The notes: generated by a model from the sequence alone, not told the origin. Counted from the first letter of the stretch, positions 14,900 through 23,805 are shown. The stretch: 64,000 nucleotides of DNA from Dactylosporangium aurantiacum (GCF_000716715.1 NZ_JNYJ01000039.1:17595-81594), one strand, 5' to 3'. Made by a program: numbers and translations.

Positions 14900-16336
14900 T
14901 TAGGCGCTGTACTCCTTCTTGTCGCCGGCCCACTGGGTGTGGAAGGTGCCGTCGCGGTCGGTGCGGCGGTACGTGTGGGCGCCGAAGTTGTCCCGCAGGC
15001 CCTGGATGAGCGCGGCCGGGAGGCGCTCGGCGCGCAGGCCGTCGAAGTAGGCCAGGGAGGACGAGAACGCCGGGGTGGGGATGCCGGCCTGGGCGGCGGC
15101 GACCACGACGCGGCGCCACGAGGGGACGCCGGCGTTGACGGCCTCGGCGAAGTACGGCGCGACCATGAGGCTCTTCAGCGACGGGTTCTCGTCGTACGCC
15201 TCGCGGATGCGGTTGAGGAACCGGGCGCGGATGATGCAGCCGCCGCGCCAGATGGTGGAGACGGCGCCGCGGTCGATGTTCCAGCCGAACTCGGCGCTGC
15301 CGGCCTCGATGTGGTCGAAGCCCTGGGCGTACGCGACGATCTTCGAGGCGTACAGGGCGAGCCGCACGTCCTCGATGAACTGGTCGCGGTCCTGCACGGT
15401 GAGGCCGCCCGAGGTGGACGGGAAGGCCTCGCGGGCGGCGGCGCGCTGCTCGGCGTGGCCGGACAGGGACCGAGCGAAGGTGGCCTCCGCGATGCCGGTG
15501 ATCGGCACGCCGAGGTCCAGGGCGCTCTGCACGGTCCAGCGGCCGGTGCCCTTCTGCTCGGCCTGGTCGAGCACGATGTCGACGAACGCCTGACCGGTCT
15601 CGGCGTCGACGTGGCCGAGCACGTCGGCGGTGATCTCGATGAGGAACGACTCGAGGTCGCCGGTGTTCCAGGTGCGGAAGATGTCGGCGATCTGCGCCGG
15701 GGTGGCGCCGATGCCGGCCCGCAGCAGGTCGTACGCCTCGGCGATGAGCTGCATGTCGGCGTACTCGATGCCGTTGTGGACCATCTTCACGAAGTGCCCG
15801 GCGCCGTCGGGGCCGATGTGCACGCAGCAGGGCGTGCCGTCCACGACCGCGGCGATCTTCTCGAACATGGGGCCGAGCGTGCGGTACGACTCCGGCGAAC
15901 CGCCCGGCATGATGGACGGGCCGAGCAGGGCGCCCTCCTCGCCGCCGGACACGCCGGTGCCGACGAAGTGCAGGTTGTGCGCGCGCAGCGCCTGCTCGCG
16001 GCGGCGGGTGTCGGCGAAGTGGGCGTTGCCGGCGTCGACGATCATGTCGCCGGGCTCCAGCAACGGGACCAGCTCGTCGATGACGGCGTCGGTGGGGCCG
16101 CCGGCCTTCACCATGATGATGACGGCGCGGGGGCGGGCCAGGGACGCGACGAAGTCGGCCATCGACTCGCTCGGCACGAACGTGCCCTCGTGCCCGAACT
16201 CGTCCACGAGCCGGCGGGTGCGCTCGTAGGAACGGTTGTGCACGGCGACGGCGTAACCGTTACGGGCCAGGTTGCGGGCCAGGTTACGTCCCATCACCGC
16301 AAGACCGGTCACGCCGATCTGAGCAAGGTCGGACAT
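14900..16336 (-). CDS. gnd: 6-phosphogluconate dehydrogenase, decarboxylating
   Basis: 478 residues, the usual length of the long (homodimeric) enzyme. It converts 6-phosphogluconate to ribulose 5-phosphate with reduction of NADP in the pentose phosphate pathway. Seen: Rossmann motif IGVTGLAVMGRNLARN, substrate-binding GVSGGEEGALLGPSIMPGG, catalytic Lys/Asn segment HFVKMVHNGIEYADMQLIAEAY, and the C-terminal GGCIIRARFLNRI. ATG 16336 has GGAGAGG 5 bases upstream. The tail (AHTYRRTDRDGTFHTQW) is intact. Stands alone between the IS remnant and the PRC-barrel operon. Confidence 0.96.
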   Translation of the reverse strand: MSDLAQIGVTGLAVMGRNLARNLARNGYAVAVHNRSYERTRRLVDEFGHEGTFVPSESMADFVASLARPRAVIIMVKAGGPTDAVIDELVPLLEPGDMIVDAGNAHFADTRRREQALRAHNLHFVGTGVSGGEEGALLGPSIMPGGSPESYRTLGPMFEKIAAVVDGTPCCVHIGPDGAGHFVKMVHNGIEYADMQLIAEAYDLLRAGIGATPAQIADIFRTWNTGDLESFLIEITADVLGHVDAETGQAFVDIVLDQAEQKGTGRWTVQSALDLGVPITGIAEATFARSLSGHAEQRAAAREAFPSTSGGLTVQDRDQFIEDVRLALYASKIVAYAQGFDHIEAGSAEFGWNIDRGAVSTIWRGGCIIRARFLNRIREAYDENPSLKSLMVAPYFAEAVNAGVPSWRRVVVAAAQAGIPTPAFSSSLAYFDGLRAERLPAALIQGLRDNFGAHTYRRTDRDGTFHTQWAGDKKEYSA

Positions 16337-16392
16337 CTGAACCTCTCCAGTCAAAGACGATCTCGCCCCGACCGGCGATCACTACCCCGGGA

Positions 16393-16641
16393 TCACGGTT
16401 CGAAGCGCACGTCGGACCAGGCTACCCGCCGACTGTCACGCCTCAGCACGGCACGGGCGAAGGTTTCCAGGATCCAGGGGCCGCGGACGCTGGCGCGCTC
16501 GTACCCGAGCAGCCGCCCCCACGCGCCGCGCACCACGATCACCGCGACGACCTCGGTGCCGTCGACCTCGAGGTCGGCGACCTTGCCGGTGAAGCCGTCG
16601 GCGAGGCGGACCCGGCGGCCGATGAGCTCACTCGCCCGCAT
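16393..16641 (-). CDS. Small PRC-barrel-like protein
   Basis: 82 residues. RRVRLADGFTGKVADLEVDGTEVVAVIVVRGAW is a PRC-barrel-type beta segment. The C terminus (SVRGPWILETFARAVLRRDSRRVAWSDVRFEP) ends in the Trp-x-Asp-Val motif often seen in these barrels. ATG 16641 overlaps the end of the upstream PRC-barrel gene by 14 bases, so it is the last gene of the operon with the NRAMP-like transporter. Family members bind partners or ligands in regulation and RNA maturation; a regulatory part in cation transport is inferred from context. Confidence 0.75.
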   Translation of the reverse strand: MRASELIGRRVRLADGFTGKVADLEVDGTEVVAVIVVRGAWGRLLGYERASVRGPWILETFARAVLRRDSRRVAWSDVRFEP

Positions 16642-17002
16642 CGGAGGATCCCGGAATGCGTCCCACCACGTGGTCGCGCAGCCACTGCTCGAGCAGCGGC
16701 TCGGCGAGCAGCTCGCGGCGCACGGTGAGGGTGACGGCGCTGTCGTGGGAGGCGACGAGGTCCCACGGGATGCGCAGCGGGTCGGGGTGCTCGCGGGGGT
16801 GGACCCGGCCGGCGACGCCGCTGATCCAGTCGCCGAGCCGCCCGCCGAGGCGGCGGCCGAGCGCCTGCGGCCCGGACAGCAGCGCCGCGACGTGCGGCAC
16901 CCCGTCGACCTCCGTCAGCTCGACGTCGTCGACCTTGCCGACGGGTTCGCCGGCCAGGTCGACGATCTGGCGGTCGAGCAGCTCGAACCCGATGAGGAGC
17001 AT
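16628..17002 (-). CDS. PRC-barrel domain protein
   Basis: 124 residues. LLDRQIVDLAGEPVGKVDDVELTEVDGVPHVAALLSGPQALGRRLGG is a clear PRC-barrel (compare VVDxxGxxlGkVxDV in the family). The second half (IPWDLVASHDSAVTLTVRRELL) fits the closing strands. ATG 17002 has GGGAGG at 6 bases and begins 2 bases after the transporter stop codon. In other actinomycetes PRC-barrel domains accompany MgtE-type magnesium transporters, which supports a sensing or gating role here. Confidence 0.85.
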   Translation of the reverse strand: MLLIGFELLDRQIVDLAGEPVGKVDDVELTEVDGVPHVAALLSGPQALGRRLGGRLGDWISGVAGRVHPREHPDPLRIPWDLVASHDSAVTLTVRRELLAEPLLEQWLRDHVVGRIPGSSDAGE

Positions 17003-17004
17003 GC

Positions 17005-18234
17005 TCAGCCTCCCATCCCGGTCATGATCGTCAAGGGGATCGCCGCGGCCGCGACGACGAGGATGACGCCCAGGTAGAGCACCCCGAGGGTGTTGCCGAG
17101 CCGGCCGTTGACGTGCTCGCCGAGGTACTGCCGGTCGTTGGCGACGACCAGGATCGGCAGGTACGTCAGCGGCAGGACGACCGCGCTGAGCACCAGGGTC
17201 GTCTCGGTCAGCAGGACCGGGTCGATCGTGGTGGCCAGGGCCGCGGTGCCGAGCAGGACGCTGACGAGGACCACGACGTGGAAGCGGGCGGCGTCGCGGG
17301 GCCGCAGCCGCTTGCCCCAGGACCAGCCGAAGTACTGCGCGACGGTGTACCCGGCGGACAGCCCGGTCTCCAGGGCGGCGCCGAACGTGGCGGCGAAGAA
17401 GCCGAGGATCGCCACGGCCAGGCCGAGCTTGCCCAGCGCCATGGCGACCGGCAGCGCGGTCTGCCCGAGGTCCTCGAGGCGCATGTCGAGGGGGTGGTAG
17501 ACGACGGCGGCGGTGGCCATGAGCGCCAGGGACAGCAGGCCCCCGAGGGGGAACCCGACGAAGACGTTGGCCCGCGAGACGTTGAGGTCGCGGGTCGTCC
17601 AGCGTTCCTCGACGCCGCCGGAGGAGAAGAAGAACACCTCGTACGGGGTCATCGCGGCGGCGAACAGGGCGACGCCGGCGAACGCGTACGTGCCCCAGTT
17701 CTCCTGCCCCGCGGGGGCCGGGGTGCGGGCCTGGTCCCACAGCTGCGCCCAGTCGGTCGGCAGTTTCAGCAGCGCCACGACGAAGACGACGAGCGTGAGC
17801 CCGAGCAGGCCGAACACCCGTTCCATCGTCTCGAACCTCACCCGCCACAGCACGACCCAGCACACGAACGCGGCGACGGGCACGACGAGCAGGTAGTGCA
17901 CGCTGGTGGCGAGCTGCACGGCGAGGGCGACGCCGCCGATCTCGGCGCCGAGGGTGAGGACGGTGACCAGGTACGACCCGGCGAGGTTCAGCAGCCCGAC
18001 GCGGGGGCCGAGCCGCTCCCGGACCAGGTCGAACACGGGCCGCCCGCTGACCGCGGCGACCCGCCCGGCCATCTCGGCGTACACGCAGATGCCGAGCACG
18101 CCGACGAGCACGACCCAGGCCAGGGACATGCCGAAGCGGGAGCCGGCCTCGGAGTTGGCGACCATGTCGCCGATGTCGACGAAGCCGCCGATGGCGGTGA
18201 GGATGCCCAGGGTGATGGCGAGGAACTTCTTCAC
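17005..18234 (-). CDS. NRAMP-family-like metal transporter, atypical metal site
   Basis: 409 residues with about 11 membrane helices. TM1 carries GFVDIGDMVANSEAG where classical Mn/Fe NRAMP proteins have DPGN, and TM6 carries AAMTPYEVFFFSS where they have MPHxxxLHS. The first Asp is kept, but the DPGN Asn is Asp and the metal-ligating Met of MPH is Thr. Loss of that Met is known in NRAMP-related magnesium transporters, so a harder cation than Mn or Fe is likely. GTG 18234 overlaps the preceding stop by four bases. Followed closely by two PRC-barrel genes. Confidence 0.85.
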   Translation of the reverse strand: MKKFLAITLGILTAIGGFVDIGDMVANSEAGSRFGMSLAWVVLVGVLGICVYAEMAGRVAAVSGRPVFDLVRERLGPRVGLLNLAGSYLVTVLTLGAEIGGVALAVQLATSVHYLLVVPVAAFVCWVVLWRVRFETMERVFGLLGLTLVVFVVALLKLPTDWAQLWDQARTPAPAGQENWGTYAFAGVALFAAAMTPYEVFFFSSGGVEERWTTRDLNVSRANVFVGFPLGGLLSLALMATAAVVYHPLDMRLEDLGQTALPVAMALGKLGLAVAILGFFAATFGAALETGLSAGYTVAQYFGWSWGKRLRPRDAARFHVVVLVSVLLGTAALATTIDPVLLTETTLVLSAVVLPLTYLPILVVANDRQYLGEHVNGRLGNTLGVLYLGVILVVAAAAIPLTIMTGMGG

Positions 18235-18656
18235 GCGTACCGGTCCAGGACGTCCGAGAGCCGGTCGGCCAGCGGTGGCAGCGCGTCCACGTCGACGGGG
18301 TGCGCGGCGGTGTCGCCGAGCCGTTGCAGTGCCTCGGTGAGCAGCGGCGCCAGCTCGTCGCGCAGCGCCCGCATGTCGTCGTCGGGCGGCGGCAGCTCGG
18401 CGAGCTTCGCGGCGGTCTTCGTGGTGCGCCGGGTGCCGTCGTCGAGCACGACGGTGACGTAGGGCTCGGTGGCCCGGCCGTCGCGCAGCGCGACCCCGGC
18501 GAGGTAGGCGGTGCGCAGCGCGTCGTGCGCGGACTGGGCGGCCTGCACCGCGGTGGTGCGGAACTCGTGCCGGTCCGGCGGCCGGGTCGATGCGTACGCA
18601 CCGTAGCCGAGGACCGCGAGGACGAGCCCCGCGGCGATGAGGACGCTGCGTCGCAT
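18231..18656 (-). CDS. Membrane-anchored protein of unknown function
   Basis: 141 residues. One N-terminal membrane anchor (RRSVLIAAGLVLAVLGYGAYA) and a mainly helical extracytoplasmic domain rich in Ala, Leu, Asp and Arg (AAQSAHDALRTAYLAG; LDDGTRRTTKTAAKLAELPPPDDDMRALRDELAPLL). No lipobox. It is the first gene of the NRAMP/PRC-barrel operon (four-base overlap with the transporter start), so it may be an accessory subunit outside the membrane. No family recognised. ATG 18656 lacks a strong ribosome binding site. Confidence 0.7.
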   Translation of the reverse strand: MRRSVLIAAGLVLAVLGYGAYASTRPPDRHEFRTTAVQAAQSAHDALRTAYLAGVALRDGRATEPYVTVVLDDGTRRTTKTAAKLAELPPPDDDMRALRDELAPLLTEALQRLGDTAAHPVDVDALPPLADRLSDVLDRYA

Positions 18657-18753
18657 GCGGCGGTGGTACCCCCGGTGCGGGGCCACCCAAACGCGGTGGC
18701 AAAACGGGTGAAGCCGGTCGTAACCCTCCCTGCCGGCGGGGCGTTGAGCGAAG

Positions 18754-19698
18754 GTGCACACCGACTCGCCGCCGCCCACCCGCGTGCTGTACCTCGCCGG
18801 GTGGGGGCGCAGCGGCAGCACGCTCGCCGAGGGGATGCTCGACCAGGTGCCGGGGCTCGTCGGCGTCGGTGAGATCAAGTTCCTGTGGGAGCGGGGGCTG
18901 CTGCAGAACCGCCGGTGCAGCTGCGGCACGCCGCTGCGCTCGTGCGGGTTCTGGGTCGAGGTGCTGCACGAGGCGTTCGGGCGGGTCCCCGACGACGACG
19001 AGCTGCGCGAGCTGGACGAGGCGTCGCGCCGGTTCCGCACCCGGCACCTGCCGGGGATGCTGCTGCGCCCCACGCACCCGCCGGACGCCGGCGAGCTCGG
19101 CTGGTACTACGCGGCCCTGGCGCGGCTGTACCGGGCGGTGGCCAAGGTCGGCGGCGCCGACGTCGTGGTGGACTCCTCGAAGTTCCCGTCGTACCTGACG
19201 GCGCTGCTGCAGGCGCCCGGGCTGGACGTTCGGGTGGCGCACATCGTGCGGGACCCGCGGGCCGTGGCGTACTCGTGGCAGCGGCACAAGGAGGACCCGG
19301 ACGCCCCGAACGGCGAGCTGATGCCGCGCATGCACCCGGCGTGCACGGCGCTGTACTGGTCGGCGTGGAACCTCGCGACGGAGCGGATCACCCGCCGTGC
19401 CGGCCTGCCCTACCTGCGGTTCCGCTACGAGGACCTGGTCACCGAACCGGACGCGACGCTGCTGGCGGTGACCCGGCTCAGCGGCGTGCCGGCCGCGCCG
19501 GTGCGCGTCGGCGACCGGGGTGAGCTGTTCGTGCGCCGGACCCATCAGGTGTCGGGCAACCCGGTGCGGTTCCGCTCCGGGGCGGTCCCGCTGCGCCTGG
19601 ACGACGAGTGGACGCTGTCGATGGCGCCCCGGCACCGGCGGCTGACCGGGGCCGTCACCGCGCCGCTGCGGCACCGGTACGGGTACCGCGACTCCTAA
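18754..19698 (+). CDS. Sulfotransferase family protein
   Basis: 314 residues. The 5'-phosphosulfate loop is YLAGWGRSGSTLAEGML near the N terminus and the 3'-phosphate-binding segment is RVAHIVRDPRAVAYSWQRHKED, both hallmarks of PAPS-dependent sulfotransferases; YLRFRYEDLVTEPDATL is also typical. The acceptor is unknown. The start is GTG 18754. An LCP-family cell-wall ligase gene follows after 58 bases on the same strand, so a sulfated envelope polymer or glycolipid is a possible product; this is inference. Confidence 0.88.
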   Translation: MHTDSPPPTRVLYLAGWGRSGSTLAEGMLDQVPGLVGVGEIKFLWERGLLQNRRCSCGTPLRSCGFWVEVLHEAFGRVPDDDELRELDEASRRFRTRHLPGMLLRPTHPPDAGELGWYYAALARLYRAVAKVGGADVVVDSSKFPSYLTALLQAPGLDVRVAHIVRDPRAVAYSWQRHKEDPDAPNGELMPRMHPACTALYWSAWNLATERITRRAGLPYLRFRYEDLVTEPDATLLAVTRLSGVPAAPVRVGDRGELFVRRTHQVSGNPVRFRSGAVPLRLDDEWTLSMAPRHRRLTGAVTAPLRHRYGYRDS

Positions 19699-19756
19699 GC
19701 TGCGCCCTCCCCCGGCCGATCAGGCGGGTGGAGACCGGAGGCGGGGAGGTGGCGGG

Positions 19757-20887
19757 ATGTGGCGCGGGCTGCTCGCCGCGATCGCCGCGGCCGCCGTCCT
19801 GGCCGGCGGCGGGACCGTGGCGTGGCGGCACTACGAGGGCTCGGTCGAGCGGATGGACCTGCTCGGCGAGGCGGCGCGGGACAGCCCGCCGCGGGAGATC
19901 ACCATCGAGTCGGCGCCGCGGCCGACGGGTGGGCCGGCGATCGGGTTGCCGCGGGACACCGCGCCGGCGGCGGCCCAGCCGGGGCGCAACATCCTGCTCG
20001 TGGGCATCGACGCGCGGCCCGGCGAGGACCAGGCCGGCGCCCGGGCCGACTCGGTGATCGTGGTGCACGTGTCCGCCGGCGGCGACCGGGCCTGGCTGGT
20101 GTCGCTGCCGCGGGACACGAAGGTGGACATCCCGGGGTACGGCACCGACAAGCTCAACGCCGCGTTCGCCGACGGCTCCAAGGAGGGCGGGCGGGCCGGC
20201 GGGTTCGCGCTGCTGGCCGCGACCGTGCGGCGGGTCACCGGCCTGGCCTTCGACGCGGGCGCGATCATCGACTTCACCGGGCTCAGACGCGTGGTGGACG
20301 CGGTCGGCGGGGTCGACCTGTGCGTGGACGTGGAGACGGTCTCGGTGCACATCGGGTGGGACGCCGCCGGCCGGCAGACGCCGCCGTTCCGGCTGATCCC
20401 GCCGACGTTCCGGCCGGAGCCGGTCGCGGGGGTCCGGCCGCAGGTGTACCCGGTCGGCTGCCGGCACTTCGCCGGCTGGGAGGCCCTGGACTACGTGCGG
20501 CAGCGGGAGCTGCTGCCGGACGGCGACTACGGCCGGCAGCGGCACCAGCAGCAGCTCATCACCGCGCTCGGGCAGCGGTTGCACTCCGCCGGCGTGCTGG
20601 GCAACCCGCTGGCCCTGCACCGGGCGCTGACCGCGGTCGGTGAGTCGCTGACGTTCGACGGCAACGGCCGGTCGGTCACCGACTGGGTGCTGCTGCTGCG
20701 CGGGCTGCGCCCGGCCGCGGTGACGATGCTGCGCACCAACGGCGGGAAGTTCACCGCGGCGCCGCGCGGCGGCACGGCGTTCGAGCAGCTCGACCCGACG
20801 ACGCTGGAGCTGTTCGGCGCGGCCCGAGAGGACCGCCTGGACGCCTTCGCCGAGCAGCACCCGGACTGGGTCGTGCCGCACGCCTGA
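19757..20887 (+). CDS. LytR-CpsA-Psr (LCP) family cell-wall polymer ligase
   Basis: 376 residues from ATG 19757 (GGGGAGG 7 bases upstream). One N-terminal membrane segment (LLAAIAAAAVLAGGGTVAW) anchors an extracytoplasmic LCP domain: NILLVGIDARPGEDQAGARADSVIVV, LVSLPRDTKVDIPGYGTDKLNAAFA, and LDYVRQRELLPDGDYGRQRHQQ, which carry the conserved Arg and Asp residues that bind the polyprenyl pyrophosphate. The family transfers glycopolymers (teichoic-type acids or capsule) from lipid carriers to peptidoglycan. Confidence 0.92.
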   Translation: MWRGLLAAIAAAAVLAGGGTVAWRHYEGSVERMDLLGEAARDSPPREITIESAPRPTGGPAIGLPRDTAPAAAQPGRNILLVGIDARPGEDQAGARADSVIVVHVSAGGDRAWLVSLPRDTKVDIPGYGTDKLNAAFADGSKEGGRAGGFALLAATVRRVTGLAFDAGAIIDFTGLRRVVDAVGGVDLCVDVETVSVHIGWDAAGRQTPPFRLIPPTFRPEPVAGVRPQVYPVGCRHFAGWEALDYVRQRELLPDGDYGRQRHQQQLITALGQRLHSAGVLGNPLALHRALTAVGESLTFDGNGRSVTDWVLLLRGLRPAAVTMLRTNGGKFTAAPRGGTAFEQLDPTTLELFGAAREDRLDAFAEQHPDWVVPHA

Positions 20888-20915
20888 CTGCAACATTCCT
20901 GCAAACGCCGCGGCA

Positions 20916-20966
20916 TTGACTCCATTGAGCGCCGGTGGCACGTTGACCTGAGGAATGCGCTTTCCT
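20916..20966 (+). promoter_or_regulatory. Promoter and operator of the PL1 pectate lyase
   Basis: TTGACT (-35, 20916-20921), 17-base spacer, CACGTT (-10, 20939-20944), then after 6 bases the near-palindrome AGGAATGCGCTTTCCT (20951-20966) at the expected transcription start. The same 16 bases stand in the same position upstream of the PL3 pectate lyase (63536-63551). Such a placement suits repression by a LacI-type protein. Confidence 0.8.
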
Positions 20967-20995
20967 GACACCCCTGTTGCACGCTTGGAGTCTGC

Positions 20996-22309
20996 ATGCG
21001 CAAGACCACCATCGCGGCCGCGGCCCTCGCCGGCGCGGCCCTGCTCGCCGGCGCCGCCGTCAGCGCCGACGCGGCCGGCACGCCGGCGGCCGCCCTCGCG
21101 TTAGCCCGCCAGGGCCTGCCCGCCGGCGACGGCTGGGCGTCGGACACGACCGGCACCACCGGCGGGTCCGCCGCCGACGCCGAGCACGTCTTCACCGTCC
21201 GTACCCGTGACGAGCTGGCCGCCGCCGTGGCCGGCGACACCCCGAAGATCGTGTTCGTGTCCGGCGGCATCGACGCGAACGCCGGCTACAGCTGCGCCGA
21301 CTACGCCGACCCGGCCTACAGCCTGGAGGCGTTCCTCGCCGCGTACGACCCGGCGGTCTGGGGCCGCGCCACGAAGCCGACCGGTCCCCTCGAGGACGCG
21401 CGCGCCCGCTCGGCGAAGAACCAGGGCGCCCGGGTCAACATCAAGGTCGGCGGCAACACCACGATCATCGGCCTCGGCGGCTCGAAGATCAGCGGCGCGA
21501 ACCTGCTCATCGACAAGGTCGACAACGTCATCCTGCGCAACCTGCGCCTGGAGGACGCCCACGACTGCTTCCCGTCGTGGGACCCGACCGACGGCGCGGC
21601 CGGCAACTGGAACTCCCTGTACGACACGGTGACCGTCACCGGCGCCACGCACGTGTGGGTCGACCACAACAACTTCAGCGACGGCAACAACACCGACGAC
21701 ACGCAGCCGCTGTACTTCGGCCGGCCGTACCAGGTGCACGACGGCGCCCTCGACGTGATCCGCGCCGCGGACCTCGTCACCGTCTCCTGGAACACCTTCT
21801 TCGACCACGACAAGACGATGCTCATCGGCTCGTCGAACACCGTCGGCGCCGACGTCGGCAAGCTGCGGGTCACCATCCACCACAACCGCTTCGCCAACGT
21901 CGGCCAGCGGGTGCCGCGGGTCCGCTTCGGCCAGGTCGACGTGTACGACAACTACTTCTACGCCACCGACGAGGACACCTACAGCTACTCCTGGGGCGTC
22001 GGCGTCTACGCCCAGGTGTACGCGGAGAACAACTTCCTGCTCCGCAGCGCCGACATCGCCCTGGACGACGTGGTGTACGACTGGCGCGGCACCGCGCCGG
22101 GCGGCATCACCGAGCTCGGCACGGCCACCCGGGTCGGCACGGGTCCGGTGTCCGAGGTGAACCTGGTCGCGCAGTACAACGCCACGCACGACCCGGACCT
22201 GCCACCCGCCACCTGGGTGCCGGCCCTGCGGGTCGCCGCGCCCGACCCGGCCACGGCGGTGCCCACCCTGGTCACCGCGCAGGCGGGCGCCGGCAAGCTC
22301 GGCTTCTGA
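20996..22309 (+). CDS. Secreted pectate lyase, family PL1
   Basis: 437 residues. Signal peptide about 1-27 (KTTIAAAALAGAALLAGAAVSADA). The parallel beta-helix domain carries PL1 landmarks: VWVDHNNFSDGNNTDDTQP, YQVHDGALDVIRAADLVTVSWNTF with calcium-binding acids, and VTIHHNRFANVGQRVPRVRFGQVDVYDNYF with the catalytic Arg. It cleaves polygalacturonate by beta-elimination outside the cell. ATG 20996 has TTGGAG at 5 bases. Although 35 kb away from the uronate catabolic operon, it shares its operator with the PL3 lyase there. Confidence 0.95.
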   Translation: MRKTTIAAAALAGAALLAGAAVSADAAGTPAAALALARQGLPAGDGWASDTTGTTGGSAADAEHVFTVRTRDELAAAVAGDTPKIVFVSGGIDANAGYSCADYADPAYSLEAFLAAYDPAVWGRATKPTGPLEDARARSAKNQGARVNIKVGGNTTIIGLGGSKISGANLLIDKVDNVILRNLRLEDAHDCFPSWDPTDGAAGNWNSLYDTVTVTGATHVWVDHNNFSDGNNTDDTQPLYFGRPYQVHDGALDVIRAADLVTVSWNTFFDHDKTMLIGSSNTVGADVGKLRVTIHHNRFANVGQRVPRVRFGQVDVYDNYFYATDEDTYSYSWGVGVYAQVYAENNFLLRSADIALDDVVYDWRGTAPGGITELGTATRVGTGPVSEVNLVAQYNATHDPDLPPATWVPALRVAAPDPATAVPTLVTAQAGAGKLGF

Positions 22310-22313
22310 GGTC

Positions 22314-22343
22314 CCGCGGCAGCCGGCAGGCCGGCTGCCGCGG
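22314..22343. terminator. Strong hairpin between convergent genes
   Basis: A perfect 13-base stem (CCGCGGCAGCCGG and its complement) with a 4-base loop, placed between the stop codons of the convergent pectate lyase and transglutaminase-like genes. There is no U-run, as is common in GC-rich actinomycetes. It can serve both directions. Confidence 0.75.
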
Positions 22344-22344
22344 A

Positions 22345-23154
22345 TCAGGGCAGGTGCACGACGCCGTGGCCGTCGTCGACCGGGAGGTCGCCGGCGGTCA
22401 CGGCGCGCACCTGCATCGAGGTGAGCTCCGCGGTCCCGCTCAGGACGCCGGCGAACGCGGTCTCCGCGGCGTCGGCGCCGGTCGCGATGCGGACCATGCT
22501 CTGCCGCGGCGCCAGGCCCGTCGCGTCGACGACCCGCCACTCGCCGTCCACGGCCACCTCGGCGACGGCGTGGAAGTCCATCGGTGACAGGCCCGGCGCG
22601 TAGACCGCGACGGTGCGCGCCGGGATGTTCACGGCCCTGGCGAGGGCCACGACGAGGTGGGCGAAGTCGCGGCAGACCCCGGCGCCGGACAGCAGCGTCT
22701 CGGCCGCGTCGGTGGTGCCGGTGGAGGCGCCGGCCTCGTACCGGATGTGCCGGTGCACGTAGTCCACGATCCCCGCGACGGTGTCGGCGCGCGACGGCGC
22801 GAACCGCTCGAACTCCCGCGCGGCGAACCCGGCGAGCCGGTCGGACGGGCAGTACCGGCTGGGCCTGGTCGCGGTGATGCGCTCGGCCAGCTCCAGCCGC
22901 GGCGGCGGCCCGCGGCGCACGGTGACCTCGGCGGTGTACTCGACCCGCAGCAGGCCGGTGCCCACGCGCAGCCAGTGCCCGCCGGCGACCGGCGTCACCG
23001 CGACCGGCTCGCCGTCGAGCCGCGCGTCGAGGGTCTCCTGCGCGGTCACCCCGGGGCCCGGGCTGACGGCGATCATCAGTTGCAGCTCGGCCGGCTCCCG
23101 TACCTGGAACTCCAGGGTGCTGCCCACGCGCGCGTCCACCATGCCACCGTTCAT
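22345..23154 (-). CDS. Transglutaminase-like cysteine peptidase superfamily protein
   Basis: 269 residues. An N-terminal beta-rich domain (VGSTLEFQVREPAELQLMIAVSP) precedes the transglutaminase-like core with the Cys-His-Asp triad: SGAGVCRDFAHLVVALARAVNIPARTVAVYAPG, MDFHAVAEVAVDGEWRVVDATG. The family includes peptidases and amidases; cytoplasmic members of this form in actinomycetes often stand beside alpha-E/circularly permuted ATP-grasp genes, not seen here. Start codon is ATG 23154 or 23142; neither has a strong ribosome binding site. No signal peptide. Confidence 0.88.
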   Translation of the reverse strand: MNGGMVDARVGSTLEFQVREPAELQLMIAVSPGPGVTAQETLDARLDGEPVAVTPVAGGHWLRVGTGLLRVEYTAEVTVRRGPPPRLELAERITATRPSRYCPSDRLAGFAAREFERFAPSRADTVAGIVDYVHRHIRYEAGASTGTTDAAETLLSGAGVCRDFAHLVVALARAVNIPARTVAVYAPGLSPMDFHAVAEVAVDGEWRVVDATGLAPRQSMVRIATGADAAETAFAGVLSGTAELTSMQVRAVTAGDLPVDDGHGVVHLP

Positions 23155-23343
23155 ACCCAACCGGGAACCCGCGCACGACCCGCCGGCACGCGACCCACGA
23201 CACATGTGTTCTGCAACGTTCGACGTAGAACTCCACGCCGAACCGTGCGCATGATGGCGGCTCCATCAATGTCGATGCGGCGGGACGGCCCCATCCTCCA
23301 AGACCGAACCGTCCCGCTGCTCCCCGTGAGGAGCCCCTCCATC

Positions 23344-23781
23344 ATGTCCTATGACACGCTGACCCGGTCCGTCGTTTTCGTGGTGACCCTCACGGTCCTG
23401 CTCGTCGGGCACTCCCTCGGCGACCACGTGGCGCAGACGGACCGGCAGGCCAGCCACAAGGCGGGCCCGGGCGGGGCCGGCTGGCGCGCGCTCGCCGGGC
23501 ACCTGCTGACCTACCACCTGACGATCACCGCGGCGCTGCTGCTGACCTGCGCGGCGCTGCGGCTGCCGCTGTCCCCGGCCGGGGTGGCCGCCGGGGTCGC
23601 GTTCTCCGCGGTGACCCACGGCCTGCTCGACCGCCGCTGGCCGGTGCGGGCGGTGCTGCGCGCGACCGGCTCCCCGCAGTTCGCCGACACGACCAGCCCG
23701 GTCTGCGGCATGTACGTCGCCGACCAGGCCCTGCACCAGGCGTCGCTGCTGGTGGCGGCGCTGCTCGTGGCCGGCCTGTAG
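23344..23781 (+). CDS. DUF3307-like membrane protein
   Basis: 145 residues, four probable membrane segments. The N-terminal VGHSLGDHVAQTDRQASHKAGP and AGHLLTYHLTITAALLL, then FSAVTHGLLDRRW and YVADQALHQASLLVAALL, carry the conserved His/Asp pattern of DUF3307 proteins. Their function is not established. ATG 23344 is used; GAGGAG lies about 10 bases upstream. Confidence 0.75.
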   Translation: MSYDTLTRSVVFVVTLTVLLVGHSLGDHVAQTDRQASHKAGPGGAGWRALAGHLLTYHLTITAALLLTCAALRLPLSPAGVAAGVAFSAVTHGLLDRRWPVRAVLRATGSPQFADTTSPVCGMYVADQALHQASLLVAALLVAGL

Positions 23782-23805
23782 CACCCGCTGAGACCCGGCG
23801 CACAA

